Positions 10,501 to 23,330 are shown, counted from the first letter of the stretch. The stretch: 64,000 bases of DNA from Morinoia aosen (GCA_030386875.1 CM059564.1:48256075-48320074); one strand, 5' to 3'. Notes: generated by a model from the letters alone, not told the origin. Numbers and translations are program-made.

Positions 10501-13500
10501 CAAGGTTTATGGTTTAGCTAAGGCTTCAGGTTAGCCTCTGTCCGCGATGTATGCGATTTTGAAATTTTTTCTCTATTTATTGATGGCGAAAAAATCTTAG
10601 TTTTTTTGTACATCCTACGTGTACCTTTTTTCTGTTTTGTTCGAGGTTCGTACCTGAACTGTGCTACCTGAAATCGAAACTTTGGCTGGTGTAGCCATGT
10701 GGGCACTTCGCTGAAATGGAGGATGTGAATGTTGAACACCGCATGGGAGTTGGGAGTTGTAGTGTCATTTTAGTTCTTGGGAGTCGTATCATGGTGGCGT
10801 CTCTCTCACTCGGTGACGCAGCAGAAGGATCTGAGCAGCAAGATCGTTGACAGTTTACGAGTGAAACTTCATTGATGAGTTAGAGTAACATCATAAATTG
10901 TCAGATATTTCAAGAAAAAGTCCGGGTGATTAGAACGAATGAAGCCTAATGTGTTTCCGCCACAGCTGCCTCACAGGAACGCCGCGGCAAATATGAGGGT
11001 GCTTATTTTATGAGCTTCCGTAACAGGAGGATGGGATTGAAATTGTTCACCACTCGTTAGTTTTTTGCATTGATCTCTTGTCTGGTTTGTGTTCGAGCAT
11101 TTGTTCCAGTCGTTAGTTCAATTATGATATCGTAAAGATGCTACTCAAATTAATTCCCTACGTCAAAATTTATAGATTTGGGAGAAAATTTCTCTTCAAT
11201 GTCAGGTTATTTTTGCAATTTGGAGCTCGCCATTGGTTTTTTTCTTGAGGATTTCAGCATGATGTTCTTGTGGGTGTTCCTTTGGATAAAATTGAACTTT
11301 CTTCGTAATGATTCTGTTCGTGATGTAATAATCAATTCAGCTGTTAGATCATGTCATGTAGCTGTGTGTTGCAACTTGCCAGTCATATTTGCCTCTCTTT
11401 TGGAAGTTGAAGAGTTTATTTTTGTAAGTTCCAAAGATGTCGACATTCATTCTATTCATATCATAAAGGTGCATTTTTCGTTCAATGGAACATTCAAATT
11501 TTTTACAAGTGAAATCTAATCTTCAGCTACAATATTAACAACTTGGGTCGGATTTTGTTTCGGTGTTCCTCTGAGCTTTTCTATCAACATCACTGGGCCG
11601 TATATGGCGTAAAAGAGAGTGCATTGGTGCCTGGACCGATGGTCAACTCCACTGCTCCTCAACTTTGGCAAGTGTTCACTACAATATTATTTGAGTAACC
11701 AAGTAGTTCAACGACTGTTACTCGAACACAAGTACCAAGGGCTTTCATTCCTTTCTTCCTTCTTAGCAACATCCCTTTGTGTCCTAGTTTTTAACTAATC
11801 TAACTTCATGCTGTTTCTTTGGCAGGTCTGGACGTTGTCTTCTTTTATTTTATTTCGATGCGCGGCTACGTTCGTACATTTTTACGATTAACTTTCATCT
11901 CAATGCTGACTCAACAGGCCAATGAGTGGCCTGTTTAGGTCGGCCTCATTAACCTTCTGCATTTTTGAACTCATATTGCCGTTATCACAACATCTCCGAT
12001 ACCAAAATGAGAAAGGAACCGCCCCTCGGCAGTGAACTTCAAAGAACCCATTGGAGAACAAATTTAGCTATAAATGCAATAGATTATGGCTACTTTTGAA
12101 AGAGGATCGTATAGTCCTCTCGGGCGTTAGAGGGTAATGCATGTCAAGCGACAGCTCCCTCGAGCTTGGGAGCGCTCAAGTGTACCATTATCAATCCACC
12201 TCCGCTTGCGGGAATTTGTTCCCGAACTTATATAGACGTCAAAATCTTTTGGTGCGTTCTCGCGAGTTCGATTTTTTTTCTTGTTAGGATAAACAACCAA
12301 CTTTTGTTAACGTCTTACTAATTTCTCGTGGATTAATTTTGTTGTGCTGACTCCTGAAACGCTTACTGCTCACGATTTATGTTACTGAAACGCTATCGGG
12401 CAGAATTTGATGGTGCAAAGTGGTTTATTTCGCCTGATTATATATAGCAAAAATTTTGAAATTATACATGAATGGCGTCGAGAACGATTGAAATTTTGCT
12501 AGACTACTGTAGAAACAGTTCACAATATTTTATCATAAATTGAAAATCATATGTTTTCTTTGAAAAAGCGTCATTTATGAGTACGCGTGATTTTGAAATT
12601 ATTTCCTTCGTCATACATAGGTGATGGAACTCGTATTGGAATGCGCACAGTGCAGCATCGATTTATTATTAGTTAACTATTAAGCCGTAGAGTATGTTTC
12701 CTTAGATCGCTCATAAGTTATTTCTCACGGTGGCTGTCGGTGCCAAATTGCTGCATGCAATTCATTGATTTCTTTGAATTTAAGTGTGCCTGATAAACAG
12801 TACTTGTCCTCAGAAGTGGGCGTTCGTGTTGCATCAAACAACTAAATGAACATGAAGTTGCAGGTCATGTGAAATGTAAAGTTTCATAACAAATAAAGTT
12901 TATTTCTAAAATCATTGACGCGTATAACCTTTGACAGCAGTATAGTGCAATACATTGAGGAAAATATTCTCGCCAATTAGCAATATAACATGGAGTGTAT
13001 TTACTAATACCTGTATGCCCGAAGTTTCAATTTGAAATTTATGTGAGAGTTTGAGGTAGGATGCATTATCGTCTGTTATAGAGCACGCTCGTTGCAGGAT
13101 CTCTTATTTCATTGTGATGTAGCTAAGCCAGAGCTCCCTAAACACTGCCACGGGATCTGATGTTTGCTCAGCAAGTTCCTCCCACTCTCTTTTTGGTGTC
13201 GCACTCCGTTCCTTTTCTTTTATTTCACATAGTACTTCTCGCTAGGGCCTCCTATTTCTCTTTCGTAAGTGTACTCTTTCCTGTGAGTGAAATAAGTTAC
13301 GTTCGTGTATCCCTCTAGCTCTTCACGAGAACTCGATTTGTTTCTACCAACTCTACGTTATTTTAGTCTCTCAGTGAACTTCTGAGTTTTGGATGGACAG
13401 CATGAATACTGAACACGGCCATGGTTTATTTGCTGACGATTCGTCGTCCTCCTCGTACTGTTTCCTAATAGTTTGTTGCAGCGTTTCGTTCTCCTTCTTT

Positions 13501-13800
13501 TGATATGCGTTGGTTTAGATGATGCTTATTTGTAGCCGGAATACTTACGTTTAGTTTGTTAGTCTTTCATTTAACTATAGCCTTGTGTTGAGCTCTTCCA
13601 TACGAAGCTGGTCGGATGTTTTCTCCACGCACTTCTTGTTATCCATCACAGTGACAGTTCCTTTCTATCGTCTCAGAAAATACATCTTTTCAAGCGGGTC
13701 TCTAACTGAACTTGTGTGAGCAAGGAAAAGGTTAAAAAATCTCGTGCACCTCGCAGAATAATGTGCTGTTCCTTTTGAGCTTTCTTCTGGAACGAGAGAG
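7557..13800. other. YPEL 3' flank; no other gene recognised
   Basis: The 3' UTR must begin at 7557, but its end is unknown. The first clear AATAAA I noticed is at 12892-12897. A GATCGAACCCGGC-type B-box-like motif near 7945-7960 (antisense) may be a fragment of a tRNA-derived SINE. A CACT microsatellite lies at about 10208-10243, next to a CpG-richer patch at 10080-10180. Open frames up to 129 codons show no family resemblance. Confidence 0.4.
12892..12897 (+). terminator. Candidate poly(A) signal for YPEL (weak)
   Basis: An AATAAA hexamer lies 5.3 kb after the YPEL stop. Use would need a very long 3' UTR, and there is no transcript evidence in the sequence. Confidence 0.15.
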
Positions 13801-13837
13801 TGAGGAGTGGCCGGCATGAAGTGGGAGGGGTTGTGTT

Positions 13838-14084
13838 GTGGCGCTTGTGCGGTTGTGCTTGCGCGGTTCTGCTCGCGCAGTTGTGCTCGCGCACTTGTGC
13901 TCGCGCACTTGTGCTCGCGCACTTGTGCTCGCGCACTTGTGCTCGCGCACTTGTGCTCGCGCACTTGTGCTCGCGCACTTGTGCTCGCGCACTTGTGCTC
14001 GCGCACTTGTGCTCGCGCACTTGTGCTCGCGCACTTGTGCTCGCGCACTTGTGCTCGCGCACTTGTGCTCGCGCACTTGTGCTT
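13838..14084. repeat. 14-bp CpG-rich minisatellite (TTGTGCTCGCGCAC)
   Basis: Degenerate units from 13838 become near-perfect 14-bp units from 13881 to 14084, about 14-15 copies. Each unit holds GCAC-TT-GTGC, an inverted repeat able to form a small hairpin, and the alternating GCGCAC run is Z-DNA-prone. All six frames stay open across it, so the long open frames here are artefacts. Confidence 0.95.
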
Positions 14085-15603
14085 TTCAATTGAAGTTGAA
14101 GCGAAATTTCGTGCAGCGTCCTAGTGGAGTCCTTGCTGCGAAGACCTTCTCTGAATCATCTGTACATAGCCACGTCCCTTGAATTTCATCACCGTCTTGC
14201 GTTCACTTACCTTAAGTTCATCTAAGCTGAGGTAACATCTCATCTGAAGCATCATCAATTATCTCGATGTTTAATTGAGTTTATGTCAGCGTTGCTCTCT
14301 CGTAAGTCATTCGAGCTAGCGTTTTGCTGCGTAATTCGTGTCTTGGTTTATGAATAACTTGTATTCTTCGGTTTTGTGGTATGGAGTGGTCTGTTCCATT
14401 GATATTTTGCGGCCTTATTGCTAATCGTAAATAATAAAATGACTATTTCAAATATCTTCAAATCGTGTAGGATCATATTTTTATTAGCTTCAGGTTTATT
14501 TGCACTGTAGGTATGATTTGGTTCTAGTGTAAACTTTTTTCATACTTTGCAGACAGCACTGGGGAATTATTCAAAAGATCTTTGTACATATTTATTATCA
14601 AAGCTGTTCCGGTCCGTATTACTTCATTATTTCATTCATTATGTTTTTCCTTCACGTTGTTTAGCTTTTGTTATAATTTCTTTTTGTGCTCATTTCCGCA
14701 GCGTTTGTCATCTTTGTTATTTCACATTTTGTTAAGTAAACAAGTGCGCTGTATCGTATGGACTCAATAATTAAATAATTACCAGTAATATACTATTATC
14801 GTTTCTTTATTTTCCCGAGAAGTATTTTTTCATGGTATCGGTTTCTTCGTCAATTCGCCGCTTATTTCGGTTTTTATTTGATTCAAGTTGAGTTCAAACC
14901 ACTTACTTGTGTTTTATTTTTTCATGCATTCACTGGTTGCCAGTATTTGTGAGTAATTGAGTGTTTTATGAATTTTCCCTAGAGCTCAACTAATGGTGAA
15001 CTCAGCACTTAGATATTCTGTCGCGGGGAGGTAGATACGTGCGTGTCTACTAAAGCGTATTATTTTTCGTAGATGTGTGGTACGCTCCTATGAAATTGAC
15101 CAAGACCTGAATTTTCTCCCTGTGTGGCCAGTTTGTTAAAGCCGCCACTTGAGCACGAAAGGAAGTGTGATAATGCGAAGCCAGTCTAAGACTCGAAAAA
15201 ATTGGTTATCGTTAGTGTGAAGTGCCAGCTCTGTAGAATAGGGTAGACTTGGTAGTCGCTATGCACACCCTTGTTCTTTGAAGCATCGCGAATTGGTTCT
15301 AAATTCTATTCTTTCATATACAACTCAACGAATTTAAATCCTTCTATCCATCGTGTAACTGAATCTCGAAAAAAAAGTTCTGGGTAAGCAGTGCAAGAAA
15401 TCGTGTAATTGTCTCAAAAAAAAAATAATTTCTAGGAAAGCGGTGCAGGAAATGACAATGTGATGAAGCTGCGGGTGTGTGTGAGTATGAAATGAAAGAG
15501 CTGGAGTGATGATTGTTTCAGTTCTAATGGGGCGGTTGAAGTCAGTGCACCCATAAGGTAAGCGCTGGGGCAACACAGTATCTCGGTGCGCTGGAAGTTC
15601 TCG
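14085..15603. other. Non-coding stretch, no feature seen
   Basis: AT-rich. A small imperfect duplication (TGCA-GAAAT preceded by A-runs) lies near 15360-15460. Nothing supports a gene. Confidence 0.5.
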
Positions 15604-15752
15604 TGTGTTTATGAAAGTATCGACTTGTTTTATCTATTTCTTGTCTTATAATCGATTGCGATTTCTAGCTGAGTTTTTGTTTATGAAAGTATCGACTTGC
15701 TTTTCTCTAATTTTGTCTTACAAACGACTACGATTTCTAGCTAAATTTCTTT
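15604..15752 (+). repeat. Two-copy tandem duplication, about 75 bp
   Basis: TTTATGAAAGTATCGACTTG begins both units, near 15608 and 15681. Both end in CGATTTCTAGCT, so the duplication is fairly recent. Confidence 0.85.
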
Positions 15753-16560
15753 CGGAATTCAGTATGTGGTTGAGGGCCTTCCGTTGCTGTGGAGGTTGGG
15801 AAGTGGCCGCATTTTTCTCTGTATCAACAAGAAATATTAAAGAGAAAGAAATTCACGATGTGTTGTTCAGTTATTCAGAAACTCGCAATATGTTCCTTTT
15901 TATGAAACATTCATATTGCAAAATTACGTACAGCAGAATATACGGTAATTCCTTTTAAATTTTCTTCAACGATTTAAAAGGATTTTTGGAGAAAATTATA
16001 TTAAAAAATCTGGCCAATTTTTTTGACAGTGTACAATTTTTGCATATATTTCAAAATAATGAAACACGACTTATGCAAAACGTTTGTATTCGAAGCTAGT
16101 GTGAACTGAAAGGTTTTGAATTCTGTATCGAGCATCCCTGCATTGCTGTGTGTGCCGCTAATTCTACTCTCTGCTGAGGTGACGCGAAGCTACTGCGCGA
16201 TAACGAGTTGGATTCCATTTTGTACTTCAACCCTGAAAACTAAAAACATTCGGTGCCGTGTAGCCGGTTCCGATTTCTACACACAGGAGGTAACTTGCTT
16301 GAATACGTTTGAATAATCGAGTCATTTTCGCCTTGAATAATCAAAGTAACAGACGTAACGAAAAGGTTTATGAAAAGTTGAGTAGATTAAGCCTAGAAAA
16401 ATACCTTAATTTCCAACTCTGAATGAAGAAAATGGTAACGAATTATGGAATTCTACGAATTCATTCAAAGTGCACTTCCAATTTCAAATTCCTACCAGGG
16501 AGAAGATGGTCATTGTGCACTTGTTGAACATATTTCTTTGACTCGATTTTAGCGTTTCAT
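15753..16560. other. Non-coding stretch, no feature seen
   Basis: Only short open frames without recognisable domains. Confidence 0.45.
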
Positions 16561-16657
16561 TTTGTGTCCTGACAGCATTTCCTTCTTCTACCATCTCCAT
16601 CCTAGCAATTATACAACACTTGGTTATCCTTGAGCCCAGTCTAACTTTTTCGCAGTC

Positions 16658-16729
16658 TGCATGCATGTTTTTCGCCGCCTAAGCGATTTAATCTCTTAAA
16701 TCGCTTACGCTGCGAAAAACATGCATGCA
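16658..16729. repeat. Perfect-class palindrome, 34-bp arms and 4-nt loop
   Basis: Arms 16658-16691 and 16696-16729 pair with two mismatches around a TCTC loop (outer part TGCATGCATGTTTTTCGC). Weaker pairing continues outward for about 30 bp, including CCCAGT-TAA against its partner near 16742-16758. It looks like two head-to-head copies of one sequence. Confidence 0.9.
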
Positions 16730-17114
16730 GGTGGGGAAAAACTTATACTGGGAGGTGATTCTGACATTGACATCCTCTTGGTTCAATACACGCAATTTCT
16801 ACAAGCGTGTAGACGGTTGGAGATTTATAAATATCCATGTAGAAAGATGTATAGAAAGTACTCTATAACTTCTGCTAACGACGAATTCTTATCATCCGCT
16901 GTATAGTCCCTCTTTCGCTAGTGTGCCCTCGCCGTCTTGTGATGCATGAATCGTACTACCATAATATATATAAATATATATTCGTCTCACCGCTATCAAT
17001 GGAAGCAACTTTGTCACGACGATTTAGCCTCGCATGCGAAACTAAAACATGCGGACGCCTACGAACCTAGACACTGATGTGTGTGTCATCTGTGCTCATT
17101 AAGTTCCTGTCTGT

Positions 17115-17345
17115 CTTTGCTCCCAATGAGGCTCGGCTTTGCTGAAAATTCCTTTGAACTCGATAGAAATGATTGGTGTCGGTCATTGTCGAAGCTGAGT
17201 TGAAGATTTGACGGTGTGACAACTGTACTAATTACATCTTGCTCTCAATGAGACTCGGCTTTGCTGGAAATTTCTTCGAATTCGATAGAAATGATTGGTA
17301 TCGTTTACCGCTGAAGCCGAGTTGTAGATTTGACGTTCTTGTGCT
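17115..17345 (+). repeat. Two-copy tandem duplication, about 122 bp
   Basis: TTGCTC-CAATGAG-CTCGGC begins each unit (near 17118 and 17240). TCGATAGAAATGATTGGT and GAGTTG-AGATTTGACG recur in the same order. Confidence 0.85.
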
Positions 17346-19052
17346 TCAGTTTTCTAGTCGTGGCCTGGTTGGTTGGACGAACGCTTTTTATCTGATTGTT
17401 CATTTCTAATTTGAAACCAATGAAGATGGAAAACTATCCGTTCATTTTAAGGACGAATGATCGATGGTCCATGAAACTCGGCAGTATTTGTACCCATGAG
17501 CCTATTGAATCTTAATTTGAGTGCGGTAATGTCTTCTTACGTGTCAACATGGTTCATTGGAAATAAATTCGCTGGACTACGGAACACCTCTCACCCGTAC
17601 GAGGTGATGTCGTCAGTGTGTAAGTCATAAAAATGACCATCAAAACGATGCAATACTCTCAACTTTTCGCAAAAGAGTTCACGAACTGCAATGTTGATAT
17701 TTTAAATTGATACGAAAATTGTAGAAGTTGAGATTGAAACTTGAACCCATTCACACTTTTGACTTTTCACTCTTGTCTTCATGTTCTATTTAAGTGTGTA
17801 TATTCTACCATCGTCTTCATGCTCGGCATCATATGACACTATTTCTCCCTGTAAAATCCTTGTAAATAGCCACAATGAGTAGTTATAAACAACGCGCGCG
17901 TTTGTTGTGTTCATGCCTTCTCGGATTGTATTAACTTTGACTTCAAACGTCATTCATTGTTTTCAACCAAGAGAAAGTTTGATGTCCTTAAGTCTTCTAA
18001 GTAGTAGGCGAATTGGGTATTTTTTTTACAAGAAGCGTAGTTTCGAATAGATATAAAATTGACTTCCGACTCAAATTATCTCTTATTTTTTTATACCTGG
18101 GAAAGATAATTTATATTTACCCTTAACAGAAAGTTACGTATTAGCAATAATGTGGTGCGATTTCACTTCGGTGTTAAACTTAATTCTGATTGTTCTGGCA
18201 GATCTGAGTTTCCATCAACCATGAAACTATAAAAAGTACAAAATTAACTTCTTGCATTATTGTGACCGTGATAGCGTCGTATCTTATCCGTACCTTAGGA
18301 TAAATTGCTAACTTTATTTAAAATGACATTGCATGCTAAAATAAAAATAAAACTAGGAACGTGTAGGATGTATGTCATTCACTTTGTATATAAGATCCGC
18401 TCCTTAAAGCAACCTTTAATCTCATAAACATTGATTCCGTCTTTCAACTCTAGACTTAGATGATAAAAAGAGCACTAGCTTGCAATATACGCTCCCAGCA
18501 GCTATTATAGAGTATATTTCCTAAAATAGAATAACCTCTGAGATTTTAACAGACACTCTTCACTTATATTAATCGTAGCTAAATGATTAAAATACACGAG
18601 TGTTGTATATTAAAAGCTTTCGTTGAAAGGTTGACTATAAAAATATATATCTCAGAAGAGAAACATCTGTAAAAAAAGTGTGGATATGAAGTAAAAGAGC
18701 ATTTATCCAAACGCGATACGATCTGCTTCACCATGCATTTTAATGTGTTTGCGTAACCTTGTAATTATGCGAAATTTGTACATCAACCTTCACTTCATGT
18801 GAAACAATAATAATGATCAACGATAATTTAATCATTTACTCAATTACGAACGTAAAGCGGCACAAATTGAAAATTTTCTGAGGCACTACACGCAGGAGCT
18901 TTTCTCTGTCTCCGGGCGGGAATATTTATATGGTTTGCAACCCCACGCTTCTGAGAGAATGTTTTCTGAGGAGTAACCTTGTAGTGACTACGGGCTCCTT
19001 GAAAGTGAGGCGAAGTGTTTGTGGGGCGATATCACTTCCCACTGAGAGCACA
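17346..19052. other. Non-coding stretch, no feature seen
   Basis: AT-rich; no supported gene, repeat or RNA. Confidence 0.45.
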
Positions 19053-19322
19053 GGACGGTAGGAGAAGCAAGGTAGGGTCAAACCAGGCTTTTTTTCGTCG
19101 ACCGTGTGGCAATGCTGACGTCATGACAACGAACCAATAGCAGCGCTCGTGTTGCGTCTGGCAACACTGCTCGCCTCAAATCTGGCGCCTCTATTGGACT
19201 AACGACGTGTCGCAATGGTGACGTCATGAAGTTTGTTTGAAATGAAGCCGTTCTATTGGCTACCCGAACAAGAGGAGGTATATTTTCCTCCATAAAAATG
19301 ACTACCTTGTTTCCTCTACCGT
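19053..19322 (+). mobile_element. MITE family B copy 1, carrying CRE and CCAAT motifs
   Basis: The inverted ends read ACGGTAGGAGAAGCAAGGTA on the left and its near reverse complement on the right. AGAGCACA (19045-19052) and GGAGCACA (19323-19330) flank it as an 8-bp duplication with one mismatch. Inside are two perfect CRE palindromes TGACGTCA (19116-19123 and 19219-19226), CCAAT near 19132 and ATTGG near 19193 and 19254. It has no transposase. The 8-bp duplication fits hAT- or P-type elements. Confidence 0.8.
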
Positions 19323-19330
19323 GGAGCACA

Positions 19331-21180
19331 ACGCGCACCCCTCACTTCTCCAAACGTTGCCACCAGCGCATCACTTCTGAGTCAGCATTTTGCGTCTTAG
19401 GATTTGTCTTTTTTACAATACAAATTTTAACTATTATTTTCTTGTTTCCTTCGGTGTTTATTTGAGATGCACTGGAAATCAGCAATCATTTCCTGTTATA
19501 TACGAACACTGGGCAACGCTAAGTAAAAGCAGTGGGGGTGTACCCCGTGGAGCGTCAATGACAAGTCTAAGGGGAATTTCTGCCGTAGTCGGGAAGCTAT
19601 TGTCATATTTTTCTTGTCAATCAAAGTTCAGGGTCTTAGCTTTGATTTTCTTCTCCTTTAATAATTTTTTCAGAAAATTCAAGCCATTATGAGGTATAGC
19701 GGACTTTGAAATGGGATCTACTCGTGTATATTGGAGCCCTCTTTGTAAGTTAAAATCTTCAGTGATGTTTTAAAAATTGAATCAGTCAAGGTTGTTGCTG
19801 GCTGAGAAAGGGGGTAAACTGACAATTACTATACTAGCAAACTAATTTAAATCACTATAAGATCAGTGTATTTGCTCGTGCAAATAATTTCACCATCAAA
19901 CTTTTGTATTTGTTTTTAATAATAATGTTTGATCGACGTTCGTACAGAATGATATGCCGAATTTGACTGCATGGTTTCAATTTCATTTTGAAGAATTTGG
20001 TTCAAACATTCGCAGCATCAATGTTGCACACAACACCGCATTAGAAGCTTCGTCACTCCCTCCTTCAGACTCTCGACTAAATGTTTTGGAAATCATTTGT
20101 GGTGACTAAGGAAGGATAAATTTAGCACTCTCTTGTTTCTGAAATGCTGGCATCAGAAAGTGTGTCCTACCTGCGTAATGCATGATCATTTGTTCGTGAT
20201 GTGTGCTCATAATCAACCTATAACGCTGACTCTTAGAAAAGCGGATTATGCTTAGACCGTAAACTAAATATCTGTGTCGAGGATCAACGTAGTTTGTAAT
20301 AAAAGAAAGTTTTACATGTTAAACTCGTGTTTTCCTTCCAGTTTCTAAGTCTTCATCACACATACGCAATGGAGCGCGAGAAAGATTTTTTAATATCTTA
20401 CGTAACTTACGCTTCCAGTAAAGCAGGAGACATGAAAAGCATCCCGTGTGAATAACTGCAGGTTTAAGTTATTTACTTTTGTTGCGCTAGGCAAACAAAT
20501 AAGCCTGATCGTAGGCTAAGAAAATCGTGCACAAGCAAGATACAACTCGCTAGTGAGAGTAGGTTTTGAGGTTGCGCAGATTGTTGCGCTAATTAGAAGA
20601 TGCAAGCGCTCTCGCGCTGTTGTGTCCTTGTGTCCTTCTGCCAGCAAGGGTTGAAAAGAGGTCTTCCTGGAGGTTTGACTCTGGTCTCGAGCAATGGTCT
20701 CGAGCAAAGGTGGAAGAGAGGTGAAAGGTTTACTGCACGAGGAGAGAGAGAAATTGAGATAATTAAATTGCCAAAGTAATTGGATGAACGTAAAAGGCTC
20801 GTTTAATGAAAAATAGTTACAAAATCTGACACAAGCTCTCTTACCCTCTTAATGTTCGACGTTCGTGCAAATGGCGTGCGCTACGTGACAAAAGAACGAA
20901 GTTGCAGGAACAAAGGAAGGTGATTTGGCAGTGAAGTGCAGTTATACTGTAAAAGAAGGTTAGGAGTAAATATACGGTAACAAGAGAGTTGGAGCATATA
21001 ACTCACTGTTTCAGAAATAATTAGTTCAATATATAGGTCGGTCGCAACTCACCTAAGGAATTTATCCTCAGTGAGGTTTCTCCTCTTTCAGTGGAAAATA
21101 AGGTGCAAGGCTAAAGTGGAGCAACAGAACACAGAAGATAATAAAGAAGGCCTTAATAATACCTTAAAGTAATTAATACT
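19331..21180. other. Non-coding stretch, no feature seen
   Basis: Short open frames only; none resembles a known domain. Confidence 0.45.
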
Positions 21181-21184
21181 ACCT

Positions 21185-22260
21185 AAGTTAAAGCGTCGCC
21201 TCACAAGGAGGACGACAAAAGGTAAGTTAAAGCGTCGCCTCACAAGGAGGACGACAAAAGGTAAATTAAGCGTCGCCTCACAAGGAGGACGACAAAAGGT
21301 GAGTTAAGCGTCGCCTCACAAGGAGGACGACAAAAGGTAAGTTAAAGCGTCGCCTCACAAGGAGGACGACAAAAGGTAAATTAAGCGTCGCCTCACAAGG
21401 AGGACGACAAAAGGTAAGTTAAGCGTCGCCTCACAAGGAGGACGACAAAAGGTAAGTTAAGCGTCGCCTCACAAGGAGGACGACAAAAGGTAAGTTAAAG
21501 CGTCGCCTCACAAGGAGGACGACAAAAGGTAAATTAAGCGTCGCCTCACAAGGAGGACGACAAAAGGTGAGTTAAGCGTCGCCTCACAAGGAGGACGACA
21601 AAAGGTAAGTTAAAGCGTCGCCTCACAAGGAGGACGACAAAAGGTAAATTAAGCGTCGCCTCACAAGGAGGACGACAAAAGGTAAGTTAAGCGTCGCCTC
21701 ACAAGGAGGACGACAAAAGGTAAGTTAAGCGTCGCCTCACAAGGAGGACGACAAAAGGTAAGTTAAGCGTCGCCTCACAAGGAGGACGACAAAAGGTAAA
21801 TTAAGCGTCGCCTCACAAGGAGGACGACAAAAGGTAAATTAAGCGTCGCCTCACAAGGAGGACGACAAAAGGTAAGTTAAGCGTCGCCTCACAAGGAGGA
21901 CGACAAAAGGTAAATTAAGCGTCGCCTCACAAGGAGGACGACAAAAGGTAAGCTAAGCGTCGCCTCACAAGGAAGACGACAAAAGGTAAGTTAAGCGTCG
22001 CCTCACAAGGAGGACGACAAAAGGTAAGTTAAGCGTCGCCTCACAAGGAGGACGACAAAAGGTAAATTAAGCGTCGCCTCACAAGGAGGACGACAAAAGG
22101 TAAGCTAAGCGTCGCCTCACAAGGAAGACGACAAAAGGTAAGTTAAGCGTCGCCTCACAAGGAGGACGACAAAAGGTAAGTTAAGCGTCGCCTCACAAGG
22201 AGGACGACAAAAGGTGAGTTAAGCGTCGCCTCACAAGGAGGACGACAAAATGTAAATTAA
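21185..22260 (+). repeat. 38-bp minisatellite, 28 units with higher-order structure
   Basis: The unit core is GCGTCGCCTCACAAGGAGGA followed by CGACAAAAG and a variable GTAAGTTAA linker. I counted 28 units. Linker variants fall into five types, and their order shows a seven-unit block (units 2-8) repeated exactly as units 9-15, and a four-unit block (20-23) repeated as 24-27, the latter marked by a GGAAGAC change. Most linkers contain AAG|GTAAGT, a perfect 5' splice-site consensus. Confidence 0.95.
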
Positions 22261-22811
22261 TAATTGCTAAGTTTAAACATTAATAATTAAGGACACCCTA
22301 GTGAAAAAGACAACATGGAAGATATAAGTGCAAGCTTAGAGGAGAGAGGAGAGGATAGCAGAAGAGGAACAGAAATGTTCGTCCTCTTGCTCAACCGCGG
22401 GCCTTGATGGCAGCCCCGACGGAACTTCTCAGCACTCGTCCGTGTGCACAAATCTTAATATCCGCAGGCACTGGTGACACTGGGTGATTTTGAGTGGCGA
22501 TTGTGAAGATGATCACGGCAATAATAGCAATAATGGTAGTAGTAGCAATCGTAAGTAATAAGCGTAATAATCTTAAAATTAGGGACCAGTTCACGATCTC
22601 ACCTCCGTTCGCGCTCCAAACCTCAAGTGTGTGGTGAAACGAGGTCTCGACTGCTATGTTACGGAGGTGAGCTCACTGTATTTCTTATACCCGTGAATGT
22701 TACGAGCGAGAGCTCCAGTTAAATGACAGCATATTTTTGGAGACGCTGCACTTTAGTCGTTCGGATGGAGGAACATTCGGTGTTGATCAAGTCGCGGGAG
22801 ACAGTGGAAAC
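22261..22811. other. Non-coding stretch, no clear feature
   Basis: A short inverted pair around TCACCTCCGT (near 22600) and ACGGAGGTGA (near 22662) is visible. Nothing else. Confidence 0.45.
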
Positions 22812-23095
22812 GTGCTCTGTGAGTGAATATCCCGAGCTGGGAGGTAGGCGTTCTTTTTGTTGAAATAAAATGTGTTTTTTTTTGTTCCGTTAAGGACGAT
22901 ATTTTTTCGGTTCCCTGCTGTCCTGTTTTTCAGCACTTACTACTTTCTTTTTCAACTTTTACCTTGTTTCGTGAACTTCTTTCTTAACTTACCGTTTCTC
23001 CGCCCCTTTTGCGTAGATTTTGCGTTCCCTTATCTCCATATTTAATGTTGCCTTTTTATAACGGTTAGGGAGGCCTAAACCAACACATAGTCTTT
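22812..23095 (+). mobile_element. SINE family A copy 4 (5' part missing)
   Basis: It begins within the CCCGAGCTGGGAGGTAGGCG part and follows the family order through GGTTCCCTGCTGTCCTG, TTTTTCAGCACTTACTACTT and a GGTTAGGGAGGCCTAAACCA tail. Confidence 0.75.
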
Positions 23096-23330
23096 TCTTA
23101 TCTCTCACTCGAAGATGCTCAGTCGTGTAATGAATGATTTTCAATAATATCTATATATCGAAGAAAGTGTCATCGCTGCAGAATGCCACTGAAACAAGCA
23201 TTTTGTTAACGTCCGGTCGCTCAATTTTTTATTTACTTGCCGAGTAATAATTACCCGCGACTTCTACTTTTTACATAATTTCATAGTGCTTAGTCGACCG
23301 TACACACTGGATGTTGTTAGTGGATCGTAA

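Noticed and set aside
10145-10534. 129-codon open frame on the + strand
   Set aside because: No recognisable domain, no splice context, and it crosses a CACT microsatellite; likely chance within the YPEL 3' flank.
13665-14182. Several long open frames encoding Arg-Glu-His-Lys or Cys-Ser-Arg-Thr repeats on both strands
   Set aside because: They are produced by the 14-bp repeat, which has no stop in any frame and is not a multiple of three.
19078-19338. 86-codon open frame on the - strand, with a related frame at 23424-23609
   Set aside because: Both lie inside the MITE family B copies; the shared residues follow from the repeat, not from a host gene.
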